Shown in pieces: positions 39,901-45,745 of a DNA stretch of 64,000 nucleotides. This DNA is from Marinomonas sp. UCMA 3892 (GTDB lineage Bacteria > Pseudomonadota > Gammaproteobacteria > Pseudomonadales > Marinomonadaceae), in NCBI RefSeq assembly GCF_012726345.1, contig NZ_PTXN01000010.1:145078-209077 (forward strand), read 5' to 3'. A model generated the notes under the pieces. It had not been told where the DNA came from. It saw only the letters and a list, made by a program, of their open reading frames with translations, and did not search any database. Each line of letters starts with the position of its first letter. The first letter of the stretch is position 1. A program made the translations under genes and the position numbers.

Positions 39901-41453
39901 AACGATCCGCCCGTGGTGGAAATCACCGGATTGGTCGCATCAATGGTGAGCGTTAGTCCAGAAGAAGTAGAAGACACATTGCCAGCCGCATCGGTGGCCT
40001 TGGTCGTGACGATGTGGGAACCATCCGATAAAGCGCTCGACGTGATTGACCAATTGCCAGCCCCATCGGCAGTGGCGGTGCCCAGCGACGTGGTGCCGTC
40101 GGTGTCGAACAAGGTCACCGTTGCGCCCGCTTCCGCCGTACCGGTAAAGGTCGGCGTGTTATCTTTAGTAACATTATCCGTACTGGATATACCGGTATCA
40201 GATGCCGCTGACAAATCCGGTGTTGATGGGGCATTAGGGAGCGCACTAGCCGCAGTGATATTCGTTAACACAACCGAGTCAAAGTCTACTACGACACCTA
40301 ATGAATCTGAAGATGTCATGGTGATATTCGAAACACCTTGAAATCCAGCACTACTTAGATCAATAGTAACCGTTTGACCAGAACTTATAGTTGATGTGGT
40401 AAAAGCTGCTCCGTCATTAGGGGTAAACGTAAAAGTAGCATCGGCATTAGCGTTATAAATTTTGATGGAGGTAAAATCGAAGACCTTACCACTTATCGTA
40501 AACTCAAGCTGACTAGTAATTTGGGAACCGGTATAAGTTGAAATTGAATTGCTACCATCCACAGAAGTGGTGGTCTGTGTGCTATCCCCAAAGTTTTCTG
40601 TTGCAACTACCGTCAACGTTTCACCATCTTTGGTCTGTGTCACTGTTTTGCTCCCAACACCCGAAACACCTGACTCAAACCCAAAGGTAACGTTTGCCAA
40701 CGTGCCTTGATAATTCACATCCTGTAATGCGGCCACATCAATCTGGCCTATACTTTTCTCAAGCACCCAATCCCCACCTTTACCCGCCGCACCAGTGATA
40801 TCATTAGACGCTGCCACATCCGCTTGGGTAGCTTGGGCTAGAGCAGTAATAAAGTCTTGCCCTTCTCCGCTGGCAACCGAACAGCCATAAAGCAACAAAT
40901 CACCTTCTTCGTTCAGCGCTGCGCCTAATTGGGCTAAATCAGCAGAGCGAGTTTTGACGGTAATATTATCTAGACTAAATCCCCCTAAATTGACCTGCCC
41001 TTCGGCGCCATGGCTAATTACATGAATAGCATCATAATCGCTGTGGGTCTTTGCCCACTCTGCCATTTGCGCTAAACCATCTTGGGTGGAATCCAATAAC
41101 ACAACTTCCACACCAGTATTTGCTCCGTCGATTAAACTTTGGTAATCAGCAACGTTGTCTTCAATGAAAACTACTTCTTTTTTACCATTATTTAAGCTTG
41201 GGTCTACCGCCCTAACTTCTGTGGGTGCAACAACAAAAGAGGTATCTGAACCCTGATGACTATTGTCTATTTGCGAAGCATCATGAAGCTGCGAGTCAGT
41301 TAGCACATCAACTGCAGTGGCAACCGCAGCACCATCCAACAATAAACGCGGCTCTAAAGCAGTAATCAGCGGCTTACGCGCCTGTTTTTTATTGCCTAGA
41401 GAGTAATGACCTGACGCTTTTTTGCCTGATTTGTTGGAATATTGCTTTTTCAT
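24975..41453 (-). CDS. Giant repeat-rich surface protein (LEPR-XLL, DUF4347, FG-GAP, cadherin-like)
   Basis: 5,492 residues from ATG 41453 (GAGGTGG 7 bases upstream; the in-frame ATG at 41486 has none). A basic leader and the LEPR-XLL motif (ALEPRLLLDGA) come first, then DUF4347 (about 41190-40720). Next are an Ig-like domain, delta-60-type repeats (about 39470-38240), cadherin-like and bacterial Ig-like domains, a second DUF4347 (about 34580-34140), three FG-GAP/VCBS units (33150-34085), more Ig and cadherin-like domains and an eight-unit cadherin array (26431-29046). The C-terminus is acidic, without RTX nonapeptides, LPXTG or an autotransporter barrel. Asp-rich loops (DxNDNxP) imply calcium binding. 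Likely a secreted adhesin or matrix protein served by the adaptors around it; this is inference from size, repeats and context. Confidence 0.9.
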   Translation of the reverse strand: MKKQYSNKSGKKASGHYSLGNKKQARKPLITALEPRLLLDGAAVATAVDVLTDSQLHDASQIDNSHQGSDTSFVVAPTEVRAVDPSLNNGKKEVVFIEDNVADYQSLIDGANTGVEVVLLDSTQDGLAQMAEWAKTHSDYDAIHVISHGAEGQVNLGGFSLDNITVKTRSADLAQLGAALNEEGDLLLYGCSVASGEGQDFITALAQATQADVAASNDITGAAGKGGDWVLEKSIGQIDVAALQDVNYQGTLANVTFGFESGVSGVGSKTVTQTKDGETLTVVATENFGDSTQTTTSVDGSNSISTYTGSQITSQLEFTISGKVFDFTSIKIYNANADATFTFTPNDGAAFTTSTISSGQTVTIDLSSAGFQGVSNITMTSSDSLGVVVDFDSVVLTNITAASALPNAPSTPDLSAASDTGISSTDNVTKDNTPTFTGTAEAGATVTLFDTDGTTSLGTATADGAGNWSITSSALSDGSHIVTTKATDAAGNVSSTSSGLTLTIDATNPVISTTGGSLTYMENDAATVIDGGATLTEVGSPGSSVLTVQISANAEATDTLSLATGISTGINVNGTDLRSGSTNIGTVTASSVTNNTIWTLTFLSSATAADIQGVLQAIRYNSTSDNPSASARTVTFNLTDGAGNQGSNIRDIAVTAVNDAPVLSDQYGTFGEAIGSGTDRAYEVAVQSDGKAVVVGYSWTGTSDDIALLRYNTDGSLDSSFGDNGVVLTSFSSLGAATNTESSVESGDDRAYAIAIDANGKIVVAGQTKNDVNENESIVVRYNSDGSVDTSFGNNGFFTYDEPSSAYFWKVQLTSDGGYLFGYSSDSTLVKLDASGNLDANWGVNGVLKNATYPNATSGGFKVASDGSVYQTLNDTVNKKLVVVKYSVDGVADTDFGTAGFAIITPNYSGTLFTFTVSISGASDNALFAMVSTQYLDGSFVQNSELLKVDLTTASLDSSFGTNGFINLSGLGFSQYKEIIIDANSKINLIGNNANGGGADYQLMRFNADGSLDTTFGTSGKVTTDLDGRKNYAWGADIDADGYIFIAGNRYQANGNNDFVLAKYSSSGSLDSDFKPPVNYTEGGTAAVVASDLVLSDIDSTTLATATIAISTHFTTGDLLTFINDGSSMGNISASYDSINGTLTLTSASASANLAEWQSALRAVTYSSTSDVPTLISTSRSVTFVVNDGIDQSNIVTKTLLLTPVNDTPTISNAPADITVTEDTASNVDLSGVTFVDSDGDNLTVTLTTSAGTLAASSGGNVTVSNSGTGTLTLSGTAANINTYLDTTTNIQYIGASNTSGDNAATISIKANDGTTDSTISTVNINITEVNDEPTLTATPLNPTFTEGGADVTLFNNPNASTVEAGQTIEQLTLTVSNISDLGNEFLTFGSVNIALQDNQSASHTSPAVFSYTVSLTGTTATVTINASDTAAVWQNYVPFLKYKNTSEAPTEGNRVVTLTSITDSGSNTGANDNVADLSIASTVAVVQVPAVVASVAATTSNGSYNEGDVIAITVTFDDAVTVTGTPQLILETGSEDRVVDYVSGSGSNTLTFNYTVQAGDTSADLDYISTSALTLNGGSIKDAGGYDATLTLATPGASDSLGANKAIVIDTTAPSSPTTPDMTAGTDSGTSSTDDITNDTTPTVTGTAEAGATVVLYDTDGTTSLGSATADGSGNWSITSSELSTGSHTLTTKATDTAGNVSVASSGLTITVDDTAPTLSSSNPADGAVSVAPSGDITLTFSEDIAKGYDEITLINVTTGTTVETFDVLNGGNLTYSGNTVTLNPVSDLDEATTYAIRIDGNAVRDTAGNTYAGISDNTTLNFTTGVTDSTAPTFLSIQRADDDVVNSDTTSFTLTFNEAVTAVAGDFELNVGGSVAGTIGSITGSGTNTITVNVTGISGVGTLGLNLKSDHAVTDAAGNALATAEPADDEVYTVDTVAPTLISINRVDSATTNADSVQFIAVFSETVTGLGIDDFELTGTATNGANISSVTGTGNGFVITISGVDGDGTLGVQLKSAATVNDIAGNALTATTPSALLETYTIENTAPTATAIITTNTALSTADSVTFDVTFSEAVTNVSMDDFEISGDVTGAISAVSGSGSSYTVTVSNIVGDGALGLNFNSGQNITDIAGNALAGTELATDESYTIDNTLPTVTSISRGMVNQVEANTATDVVFTVVMSETVTGIETSDFAVTGNASNTGVSNVSSSDGKVFKVTVSGVNGTIGQTVGLSFTGSADDALSQASTAQFTSGDNYTIAGTLLNEGALTQAQLDAIVDLNREGTLLEQSVADAKQVIIIDSRVPGLVELTKQANPEADIWLLDGSRSATEQITEILANYSDLDALHILSHGGVGEIYLGAETVSADAITQNSATYAAWGKALSDSGDILLYGCNVAQGDTGMAFINQFAQVTGADIAASDDLTGSAVLGGDWVLEASTASIESNNISVSDYSGVLASQFSQTADPLAAAGAVSGDQSWLYTVAIDYDSDGDQDFLAYDGSAYSFFNNDGSGSFTKVTPNTSFPLQKSEAFLVADFDNDGDEDVIVADGTGLPSYYRNNGDSTFTLSQDPLASAGAVTGSDNWLYTVAIDYDSDGDQDFLAYDGSAYSFFNNDGSGSFTKVTPNTSFPLQNSEAFLVADFDNDGDEDVIAADGTGLPSYYLNNGDSTFTLSQDPLASAGAVTGSDNWLYTVAIDYDSDGDQDFLAYDGAAYSFFDNDGSGSFTKVTPNTSFPLQNSEAFLVADFDHDGDEDVIVADGAGVPSYYRQDGTVAGTDNKPPVIDSATPTNNATGIEPTANITLTFDEIISSTGTGAIKIYKTSDNSLVESIPGNDGRVTGSGSSTITINPTTDLDASTEYYIQIDKQAFFDADGMTFVGIVDKTTLSFTTGAGVDTAAPSFETSTPSALNISTTTLDLTADIDEAGTIYYVVVPDGATAPTAAEVKAGTASGGGAAITSGNAAVSTGAFSNTFSVSGLSANTAYDIYVVAEDDEGTPNLQGTPARVDVSTIAPPNAAPTISGAPASITTTEDTASNIDLSAVTFADGDDDSLTVTLSVNNGTFSTPADGSGVGAGVTEALVNATTITLVGSATDINTYLDTASNIRYTGAANAAGTNAATLTISASDGTANLASNPTVNINITNVNDAPTVANAPATISVTEDTASNLDLSSVVFADVDNDNLTVTLSIDKGSFSSPADGSGFGSGVTETLVDSKTITLSGSATDINTYLDTASNIQYTGANNVSGNGAATLTISANDANSASLASNSTVSINITEVNDAPTISGASANQAVNDSATLTPFSNVVLADVDSANVSMTVALDTAAKGTFTAASLIASGFTDAGSGSYTLTSTTLASAQAALRALVFDPADNRVAVGLTESTTFTITVNDGTTNGIDSTTTVVSTSINDAPTDIVLSDTTYGHSEGATNVVVGSFSATDADTGESFTYSLVSGVNDTDNAKFNIDGANLRVTDRANVPAGTYSIRVQVNDGDATFEKSFSITVSDDIAPTISAVVPADNATGVSVADSIEITFDEGVQLGNAGTITLYDITGNGANSLTIDVGNHNGQLAIVGNKLTINPTNNLMATNQYAIQITAGALTDSSDNALAAISDTISYNFTTGTVDTTAPTVAIVDIADPTQPNAGTVTINFSEQVTNVDIADFALTRNGDTVDISGLSVTGSGHAYTIDLSSVTTSEGTYVLTLNKSNITDASGNALADGDSDTFVIDTTAPTGVAIVRAGADTQSGSAATFTAVFSEAVSGVDAADFVLTGTAAGGSITSVTQVSDSVYTITVNGVSSDGTLGVNLKDSGTGITDTAGNAIGAGVTGQQITIDNTGPSVVAINRDGAVLTTADSATYTVTFNEAVTGVDVSDFSLSGGATGTVASITGSGRTYQVTVNNISGDGSLRLDLNASGTGITDTVSNAIGAGFTSGDTLTIDNTTPVVTASQAFNLDEGMVADTVIGQVKATDTNGVSQFSIQSGNDNGYFAIDNNGVVTLTSAGAAAIDYETATSYTLNIMATDAVGQASTAAAVTISINDINDNAPVFSSAATATLAENTAVTTVVYDANATDADGTSVHNSVTYSLKVTDDHNVFTIDSTTGEVKLKAAADYETKSSYNFTVIASDGMRSTEQDVTLSITDVNDNTPAMTSGATGSVNENADTSTVIYTATATDADGTAANSTLVYSLSGDDADKLIIDATTGEVTLKASADYETQTSYSFNVVATDNGAGNFNSGSLSTTQAVIVSVNDLNDNTPVMTSGATGSVNENADTSTVIYTATATDADGTAANNTLVYSLSGDDADKLIIDATTGEVTLKASADYETQTSYSFNVVATDNGAGNFNSGSLSTTQAVIVSVNDLNDNTPVMTSGATGSVNENADISTVIYTATATDADGTAANSTLVYSLSGDDADKLIIDATTGEVTLKASADYETQTSYSFNVIATDNGAGNLNSGSLSTTQAVTVSVNDLNDNTPVMTSSATGSVNENADTSTVIYTATATDADGTAANSTLVYSLSGDDADKLIIDATTGEVTLKASADYETQTSYSFNVVATDNGAGNFNSGSLSTTQAVIVSVNDLNDNTPVMTSGATGSVNENADTSTVIYTATATDADGTATNNTLRYSLSGDDAALLDINAVTGVVTLKASADYETKSSYSFNVIATDNGAGNLNSGSLSTTQAVIVSVNDLNDNTPVMTSGATGSVNENADTSTVIYIATATDADGTAANSTLVYSLSGDDADKLIIDATTGEVTLKASADYETQTSYSFNVVATDNGAGNFNSGSLSTTQAVIVSVNDLNDNTPVMTSGATGSVDENADTSTVIYTATGTDADGTAANNTLRYSLSGDDADKLIIDATTGEVTLKASADYETQTSYSFNVVATDNGAGNFNSGSLSTTQAVIVSVNDLNDNTPVMTSGATGSVNENADISTVIYTATATDVDGTATNNTLRYSLSGADAVLLDINAVTGVVTLKASADYETKSSYSFNVIATDNGAGNLNSGSLSATQAVTVSVNDLNDNTPTVSAGAETAILVEAGGVNNAAAGTNSSSITLTKGDVDTVGSVSYDATYLTNNGWTTLDNGATYSRIGTYGTATLTVSTDLVSYVLNNNDSDTQSLVVGQSVTDSFTIQVTDGNATQSTSAVFNITGVNDAPIASSTVAAMTGTSGLVFNPVTLPANLFADVDNGETSKLVWSIENLPTGLVFNAATRTISGTPQGGFEGVNTLQVVATDSNGGQVKVPVTLTLKPSPVTPPVETNPNTTAPLQPLGGGADFNAPDVDPNVESLPSGLIDSGAGVSGFAGESADDVQLVDVAAPIDSAVSVVPSPAAESNGQGASNGVIVSESRVSVDVGANGQVRVTEGVGQLSNSTGLTIASMVTQADRVSISLSDTGVAASYSATLVDGSSLPSWVEVNPTTGEISMTPPSGQGKITLKINAVDASGNIRVLEVEVDLDQLPASVQDESTESAAQANGAIFVPLDEQLAIAAEQFDEYGNDLMKLLAS
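26431..29046 (-). repeat. Eight tandem 327-bp cadherin repeats
   Basis: The anchor TTCAAGTCATTGACGCT (or one- to three-base variants) recurs at 26431, 26758, 27085, 27412, 27739, 28066, 28393 and 28720, and the array closes at 29047: exactly 327 bp (109 codons) each time. Units are nearly identical in DNA. Two types mix: most encode LIIDATTGEV, while the units ending near 26431 and 27412 encode LDINAVTGVV, which points to recombination and gene conversion. Confidence 0.96.
33150..34085 (-). repeat. Three tandem 312-bp FG-GAP repeats
   Basis: The anchor AAAGCTTCACT recurs at 33241, 33553 and 33865, a period of exactly 312 bp (104 codons). Each unit encodes DYDSDGDQDFLAYDG and DFDNDGDEDVI-type calcium-binding loops. 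The units are very similar in DNA, so they arose recently. Confidence 0.93.
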
Positions 41454-41477
41454 GATCACCACCTCTATGGGTATATT

Positions 41478-41550
41478 TTTTAGCAACTCATGTATTGTTG
41501 CTAAAATTCATTCAATCTGTTGTAAACGCTGCTTTATTGTTTTTAGCAAC
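41478..41550 (-). promoter_or_regulatory. Triple TTTTAGCAAC repeat upstream of the giant gene
   Basis: TTTTAGCAAC at 41478-41487 and its exact inverse GTTGCTAAAA at 41497-41506 form a 10-9-10 inverted repeat 25 bases before the ATG. A third copy, TTTTAGCAAC, lies at 41541-41550, 63 bases (about six helical turns) from the first. This suggests an operator for a dimeric regulator, or a leader hairpin. No regulator is identified. Confidence 0.6.
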
Positions 41551-41615
41551 ATTTGTTACTGTTCTTTTAAAAATACTGCTCTTTAAATAAGTACTAGTAT
41601 TAAAATTCTATTTTT

Positions 41616-42344
41616 TTACTGAAACATCGCCACCACGCTCATACCAGGTAAAACCTTGACTGGTACTTTTTTAATCGTAGCTCGTATTTGAATAGTTTGG
41701 CTCGTTGGGTCGACACTTGGCCCAATATGGCTAACCACCGCCTGCAATGTTTGTTGTGTCTCTTCGACCTGTAATGTGATTGCTTTATTTATTGTCAGCC
41801 ACGCCATCCATTGTGCTGGAACAATTATGTCGGCTTCTAATCGATTCAATCCGACGATTTTCATCAAGGCTTGTTGCTGTTGCACAACTTCAAATGTATG
41901 ACTATCGAGTTGTTCAACCACACCATCAAAAGGCGCTTTAATATCACAACGCTCTACGTTTAGTTGTGCAATAGTGCGCTCTGCCTGAACCTTTTGTAGC
42001 TCAGCTTGTGCAATAGTGACTTCCAATGTTCCAATAGAATTCAGCCGATTAAGCTGCTGAGTGTTATCTAATCTTGCTTGCGCGACTTTCGTTTCGGCAT
42101 CCACTTTTTCCAATTGAGCCTCAAACAACCGACAATCTAAGCGAATAAGAGAATCCCCTTGCTTAAAGGATTCCCCCATTCTTTTGGGCACTGCAATCAC
42201 TCTGGCAGATAACTCAGTAGACAGCGTCGCCTTATTGGTTGCGACCAATATACCTCGCGCTTTAAAGGTCTCTTGTGCGATAACTGGCATCGTTATTACA
42301 CAAAAGAGCAGGCACACCACAACTTTCAGTTTGAACATCATCAA
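41616..42344 (-). CDS. Periplasmic adaptor (RND/HlyD-type membrane-fusion protein)
   Basis: 242 residues with a cleavable signal peptide (ends VIAQ) and no lipobox. The lipoyl halves ATLSTELSARVIAVPKRMGE and DIKAPFDGVVEQLD enclose a short coiled coil (about 80-125), and a beta-barrel part follows to the end. It is short for the family (usually 330-400), lacking most of the membrane-proximal domain. It starts 3 bases after the TolC-like stop, so the pair is coupled. It probably bridges the TolC-like protein and the inner-membrane HlyD proteins of the same locus. Confidence 0.86.
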   Translation of the reverse strand: MMMFKLKVVVCLLFCVITMPVIAQETFKARGILVATNKATLSTELSARVIAVPKRMGESFKQGDSLIRLDCRLFEAQLEKVDAETKVAQARLDNTQQLNRLNSIGTLEVTIAQAELQKVQAERTIAQLNVERCDIKAPFDGVVEQLDSHTFEVVQQQQALMKIVGLNRLEADIIVPAQWMAWLTINKAITLQVEETQQTLQAVVSHIGPSVDPTSQTIQIRATIKKVPVKVLPGMSVVAMFQ

Positions 42345-42347
42345 AAC

Positions 42348-43922
42348 TTACTTCTCAGCCACACTTTTTGCCGCTAATGCAGATTGCATTTCTTCCGCTG
42401 AAATCACTTCAATGTCACCTTGCTCCCAACGAGCAAACATGTTGTTAAAAGCCGTAGATAGCTCTTCTAGACTCATATTGCCAAAACCTTCTGGCAATGG
42501 GTCCAGACCCATAGAAACTAGCACTCTACCGAAGTTATTTTGCAGATCAGCATAAGCCACATCACGACGTAACTCTGCCAACAAAGCATTTAGATCCTCA
42601 CGAATAACGGTTAAATCACCAATACTTTGCGCTGTGCGGCTAGAATCTACTTGGGCTTTAATACGCTGTGCCACATCATAATATTGCGTAGCCAGTGCAT
42701 AAGTATCATTCGATTCTTTGAATTGAATATCAGCAATGTGAACCTGAGAGATAACCGCCATAGAGGTTGCTAGAGATCGCTGTTTGCCCGCGGCAATTTT
42801 CAAGTCATTCAACCTATCTAACTTGCCATATCGAAACACGTTCATAAGGTTCCAATTCAAACCCACACCAGCAGACGTCCAGTCGTTATAACGAAGGTAA
42901 TCAGAATCGTTGTAATTCAGGCCTGCACTAAGGCTTAAGCTTGGAAAAAGAGACAAAAAGGCAGAATGCACTTCTTCTTGAGTAATACGCTCTTGGTATT
43001 GCGCTTCTCGTAGTTCTGGACGAAGTACTAACGCAGTGCGCTCCATAGAACTCATGTCGACATTAAGAACAGGGATATCGCTATTAGGATTATTAACATC
43101 TGCCAATTCAAAATTAACAGCAGGATTTAGGCCCATTAAAATTGCCAACTCAGTTTTAGCCGGCATCAAATCCTTACGAATGTCTTGAAGGGTACGCAAG
43201 GTTTCCAATAGGGAACGCTGATAGGTTAATGCTTCCATTGGGGACTGAGCACGAAGCTTTTCTATCTTAGCTGAGTCAACTAGTGCTGCACGAGCCTTAA
43301 CGATTAAAGGGTTGATTTTAGATAACAAACGTTCCGCAGAAACCGCCCGATAATAAGCATTACGAGACTGCTCCATAATAGAATGAACCACTTTACGTTC
43401 GCGCTCTTTGGAAATCAGAAAGCGATCTGCTTGCTGTTTTGCACGATAGTACGACAAGCCAAAATCGAGAATATCCCAAGTCGCGCCAATACTCGCATTT
43501 ACCGTACTTTTATCAGATGAAACCGAGTAGCTCGGATTGCTACCTAAGCTCGATGGCTCATCACCGGAGAAAGTAACCGATGCAGAAGCCGCGTAATTAT
43601 TACGATGATTATAACCTGCCTTGGCAGCTAATTCTGGCAACATATCAAACTTATCGACAGCCAATTGCCCCTGCGAAACTACAGCTTCAAAGGCTTTTAA
43701 ACGCGCATCGCGGTTATACTTAATAGTACGAGCAAAAGCTTCGTTTAAATCGATTGGACCAGTAATAGGGGCAACATCTTTATTTATCTCATCAGCATTT
43801 TCAGCCGCCTGAGACAAGATTTCTTGATTAGTAAATTGTTTAGGGGTTACCGAACAACCAGCAACCGACAAAGACACAAAAACAGCCAAAGCAGTTCGAC
43901 CAAATAGTAGGCGAGAAGTCAT
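42348..43922 (-). CDS. TolC-family outer-membrane lipoprotein
   Basis: 524 residues. The signal peptide ends in lipobox VAGC, so it is a lipidated outer-membrane factor like the OprM group. Two OEP repeats can be followed: IDLNEAFARTIKYNRDARL opens the first, and ALVLRPELREAQYQERITQEE the second. ATWDILDFGLSYYRAKQQADR and LNWNLMNVFRYGKLDRL correspond to the two entrance-helix segments. First gene of the minus-strand export operon, upstream of the adaptor; the likely exit duct for the giant protein. Confidence 0.9.
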   Translation of the reverse strand: MTSRLLFGRTALAVFVSLSVAGCSVTPKQFTNQEILSQAAENADEINKDVAPITGPIDLNEAFARTIKYNRDARLKAFEAVVSQGQLAVDKFDMLPELAAKAGYNHRNNYAASASVTFSGDEPSSLGSNPSYSVSSDKSTVNASIGATWDILDFGLSYYRAKQQADRFLISKERERKVVHSIMEQSRNAYYRAVSAERLLSKINPLIVKARAALVDSAKIEKLRAQSPMEALTYQRSLLETLRTLQDIRKDLMPAKTELAILMGLNPAVNFELADVNNPNSDIPVLNVDMSSMERTALVLRPELREAQYQERITQEEVHSAFLSLFPSLSLSAGLNYNDSDYLRYNDWTSAGVGLNWNLMNVFRYGKLDRLNDLKIAAGKQRSLATSMAVISQVHIADIQFKESNDTYALATQYYDVAQRIKAQVDSSRTAQSIGDLTVIREDLNALLAELRRDVAYADLQNNFGRVLVSMGLDPLPEGFGNMSLEELSTAFNNMFARWEQGDIEVISAEEMQSALAAKSVAEK

Positions 43923-44339
43923 AAAAACCCCTTATAAATAAATAATAAAAAAAATCATCGGTAGACAAATGGAATAGAAATAAAAATTAGACCAGTCAAA
44001 TATATAACAGGCAGAAAGAGAGGGTATTTAGAACAGTTTATAACGCTACATTCCATGCAAGCTCACTTTACTGTATCCGCATCAAAGAATTTGATTGCGA
44101 TTGCCATCAAATATATAGGCATCGTATAAAAATCACAAAAAAAGCGCAATAAAAACGAAAAAAACACTAGGTAAACTAACATAACTTACGACCTCATAGA
44201 CTAACCACAAAACACTTCCTTATTTCATGCACATATTTGCAAGCAGGGCTTTATAAAGCCTGAGTATAATACTCGACTATTATTAGAATTCGAGCTTGCT
44301 CACAGCTCTTCAAAACATCATTTTTTCTTTGGATAACAT
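43923..44339. other. 417-base divergent intergenic region
   Basis: No gene is supported. The region is AT-rich and lies between the export operon (leftward) and the MFS gene (rightward), so it should hold both promoters. GAGTATAATACTCG at 44263-44276 is a perfect 14-base palindrome containing TATAAT and could be a promoter element or operator for the MFS gene. Nothing else stands out. Confidence 0.4.
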
Positions 44340-45584
44340 ATGGAAAATGCCCACAACAACACTTCGTCTTCCGGTATGGGGGCGAAGGAGTTCACACTCT
44401 TAGTTGCTCTATTAATGTCGATAACGGCAATCTCCATTGATGCCTTACTACCAGCACTTGGGATTATCGGTAACGAACTTGGTGCAGTAACAGCAAATCA
44501 ACCACAATTACTCATTAGCATGTTGTTTTTAGGTTTGGCAATGGGGCAATTAATTTGTGGGCCACTGTCAGATGCCCTAGGTCGCCGCCCTATTCTATTT
44601 GGTGGCTTTACTCTCTACTTAATTGGCACTGTAGTCTGCTACCAAGCCGATAGTTTAGAAATGCTGATGTTGGGGCGCTTTATTCAAGGCTTAGGGGTAG
44701 CAGGACCTTATATATCCGCTATTTCCTTGGTTCGCGACCTATATCATGGCGCGCAAATGGCTCGTATCATGTCATTGGTGATGATGATTTTCGTCTTGGT
44801 TCCAGCCATCGCCCCTACACTTGGGCAAGCGATTATGTTTGTCGATGATTGGCGCGGTATTTTTGAGATGTATCTTGTTTATGCTGTGTTATTGATTGTT
44901 TGGATTGGCTTGCGTTTAAAAGAAACACTACCAAAATCCAACCGTATTCCTTTTTCGAAAAAAGGCTTTTACGAAGGATTTAAAGAAGTAGTAACAAATA
45001 GAATCACGGCGAGCTACACCATTTGCATGGGGTTATTCTTCGGTAGCTTTATTGGCTATTTGAATTCTTCACAACAAATATTTCAGGTGCAATTCAAAAC
45101 TGGTAACTTGTTCGCACTTTACTTTGGTTTACTGGCCTTAGTATTGGGATTTTCTTCTTTGATTAACTCACGTATCGTTGAAAAATATGGTGCTAAATAC
45201 ATCGCCTTCCGCGCTATTTGCCTTGTCGTTATTGCGTCCATTGCTTTCTTTGCTTTACACGCTTTTGTGACGATCAGTTTATGGATGTTTTTAGTTTATG
45301 CTACCGTTTTGTTCTTCTGCTTTGGGTTATTGTTCGGTAACGTCAACTCCCTAGCAATGGAACCAATGGGGCATGTTGCGGGCATTGCATCTGCGGTTAT
45401 TGGTTCAGTGTCATCAATTATGTCGATGAGCATTGGTACTGTGATAGGCCAAATGTACAACAATACCTTGATGCCAATTTCGGGTGGCTTCGTGATTATG
45501 GGCTCACTAGCAGTATGCATCATGTATTGGGCCGAAAAAGGCCGTGTTGAGGAAGAAATTGAAGAGCAAAGCGCAGCGGTTTAA
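44340..45584 (+). CDS. Bcr/CflA-family MFS drug-type efflux transporter
   Basis: 414 residues with 12 hydrophobic helices. ALLPALGIIGNELG in helix 1 and GQLICGPLSDALGRRPILFGG after helix 2 are characteristic of the DHA1 Bcr/CflA branch, and a second charged loop occurs between helices 8 and 9. Proteins of this branch are proton-driven exporters of antibiotics, sulphonamides or dipeptides; the substrate here is unknown. A palindromic TATAAT element lies 64 bases upstream. The TetR gene that follows on the other strand may be unrelated. Confidence 0.9.
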   Translation: MENAHNNTSSSGMGAKEFTLLVALLMSITAISIDALLPALGIIGNELGAVTANQPQLLISMLFLGLAMGQLICGPLSDALGRRPILFGGFTLYLIGTVVCYQADSLEMLMLGRFIQGLGVAGPYISAISLVRDLYHGAQMARIMSLVMMIFVLVPAIAPTLGQAIMFVDDWRGIFEMYLVYAVLLIVWIGLRLKETLPKSNRIPFSKKGFYEGFKEVVTNRITASYTICMGLFFGSFIGYLNSSQQIFQVQFKTGNLFALYFGLLALVLGFSSLINSRIVEKYGAKYIAFRAICLVVIASIAFFALHAFVTISLWMFLVYATVLFFCFGLLFGNVNSLAMEPMGHVAGIASAVIGSVSSIMSMSIGTVIGQMYNNTLMPISGGFVIMGSLAVCIMYWAEKGRVEEEIEEQSAAV

Positions 45585-45629
45585 TTAGGGAAGCAACCTG
45601 TTGAGGCTTTCATAGTTTTTTGCCGTGCT

Positions 45630-45745
45630 CTAGCGCGTCAAGGGTTTTAGTTTGGTGTTATCGGCCTTTTGACGGCCTAAAGGCGCTGCCTTGATTTTGG
45701 TTTCATCAAAGCGTCCATCTAAGTAAAGCCGAACACTTAACTGCC
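45630..45745 (-). pseudogene. Possible gene remnant between MFS and TetR genes
   Basis: On the minus strand, out of frame with the tetR end, about 38 codons read QLSVRLYLDGRFDETK and on to a TAG at 45630. The composition looks protein-like (basic, no rare-codon runs), yet there is no start codon or ribosome site. It could be the tail of a lost transposase or other gene. Weak evidence. Confidence 0.2.

Noticed and set aside
25855..40341. Many open frames on the plus strand opposite the giant gene
   Set aside because: They are shadows of a repetitive coding strand, low in recognisable motifs and without ribosome sites.
45630..45745. A complete small gene downstream of tetR
   Set aside because: No start codon or ribosome site; kept only as a low-confidence remnant.
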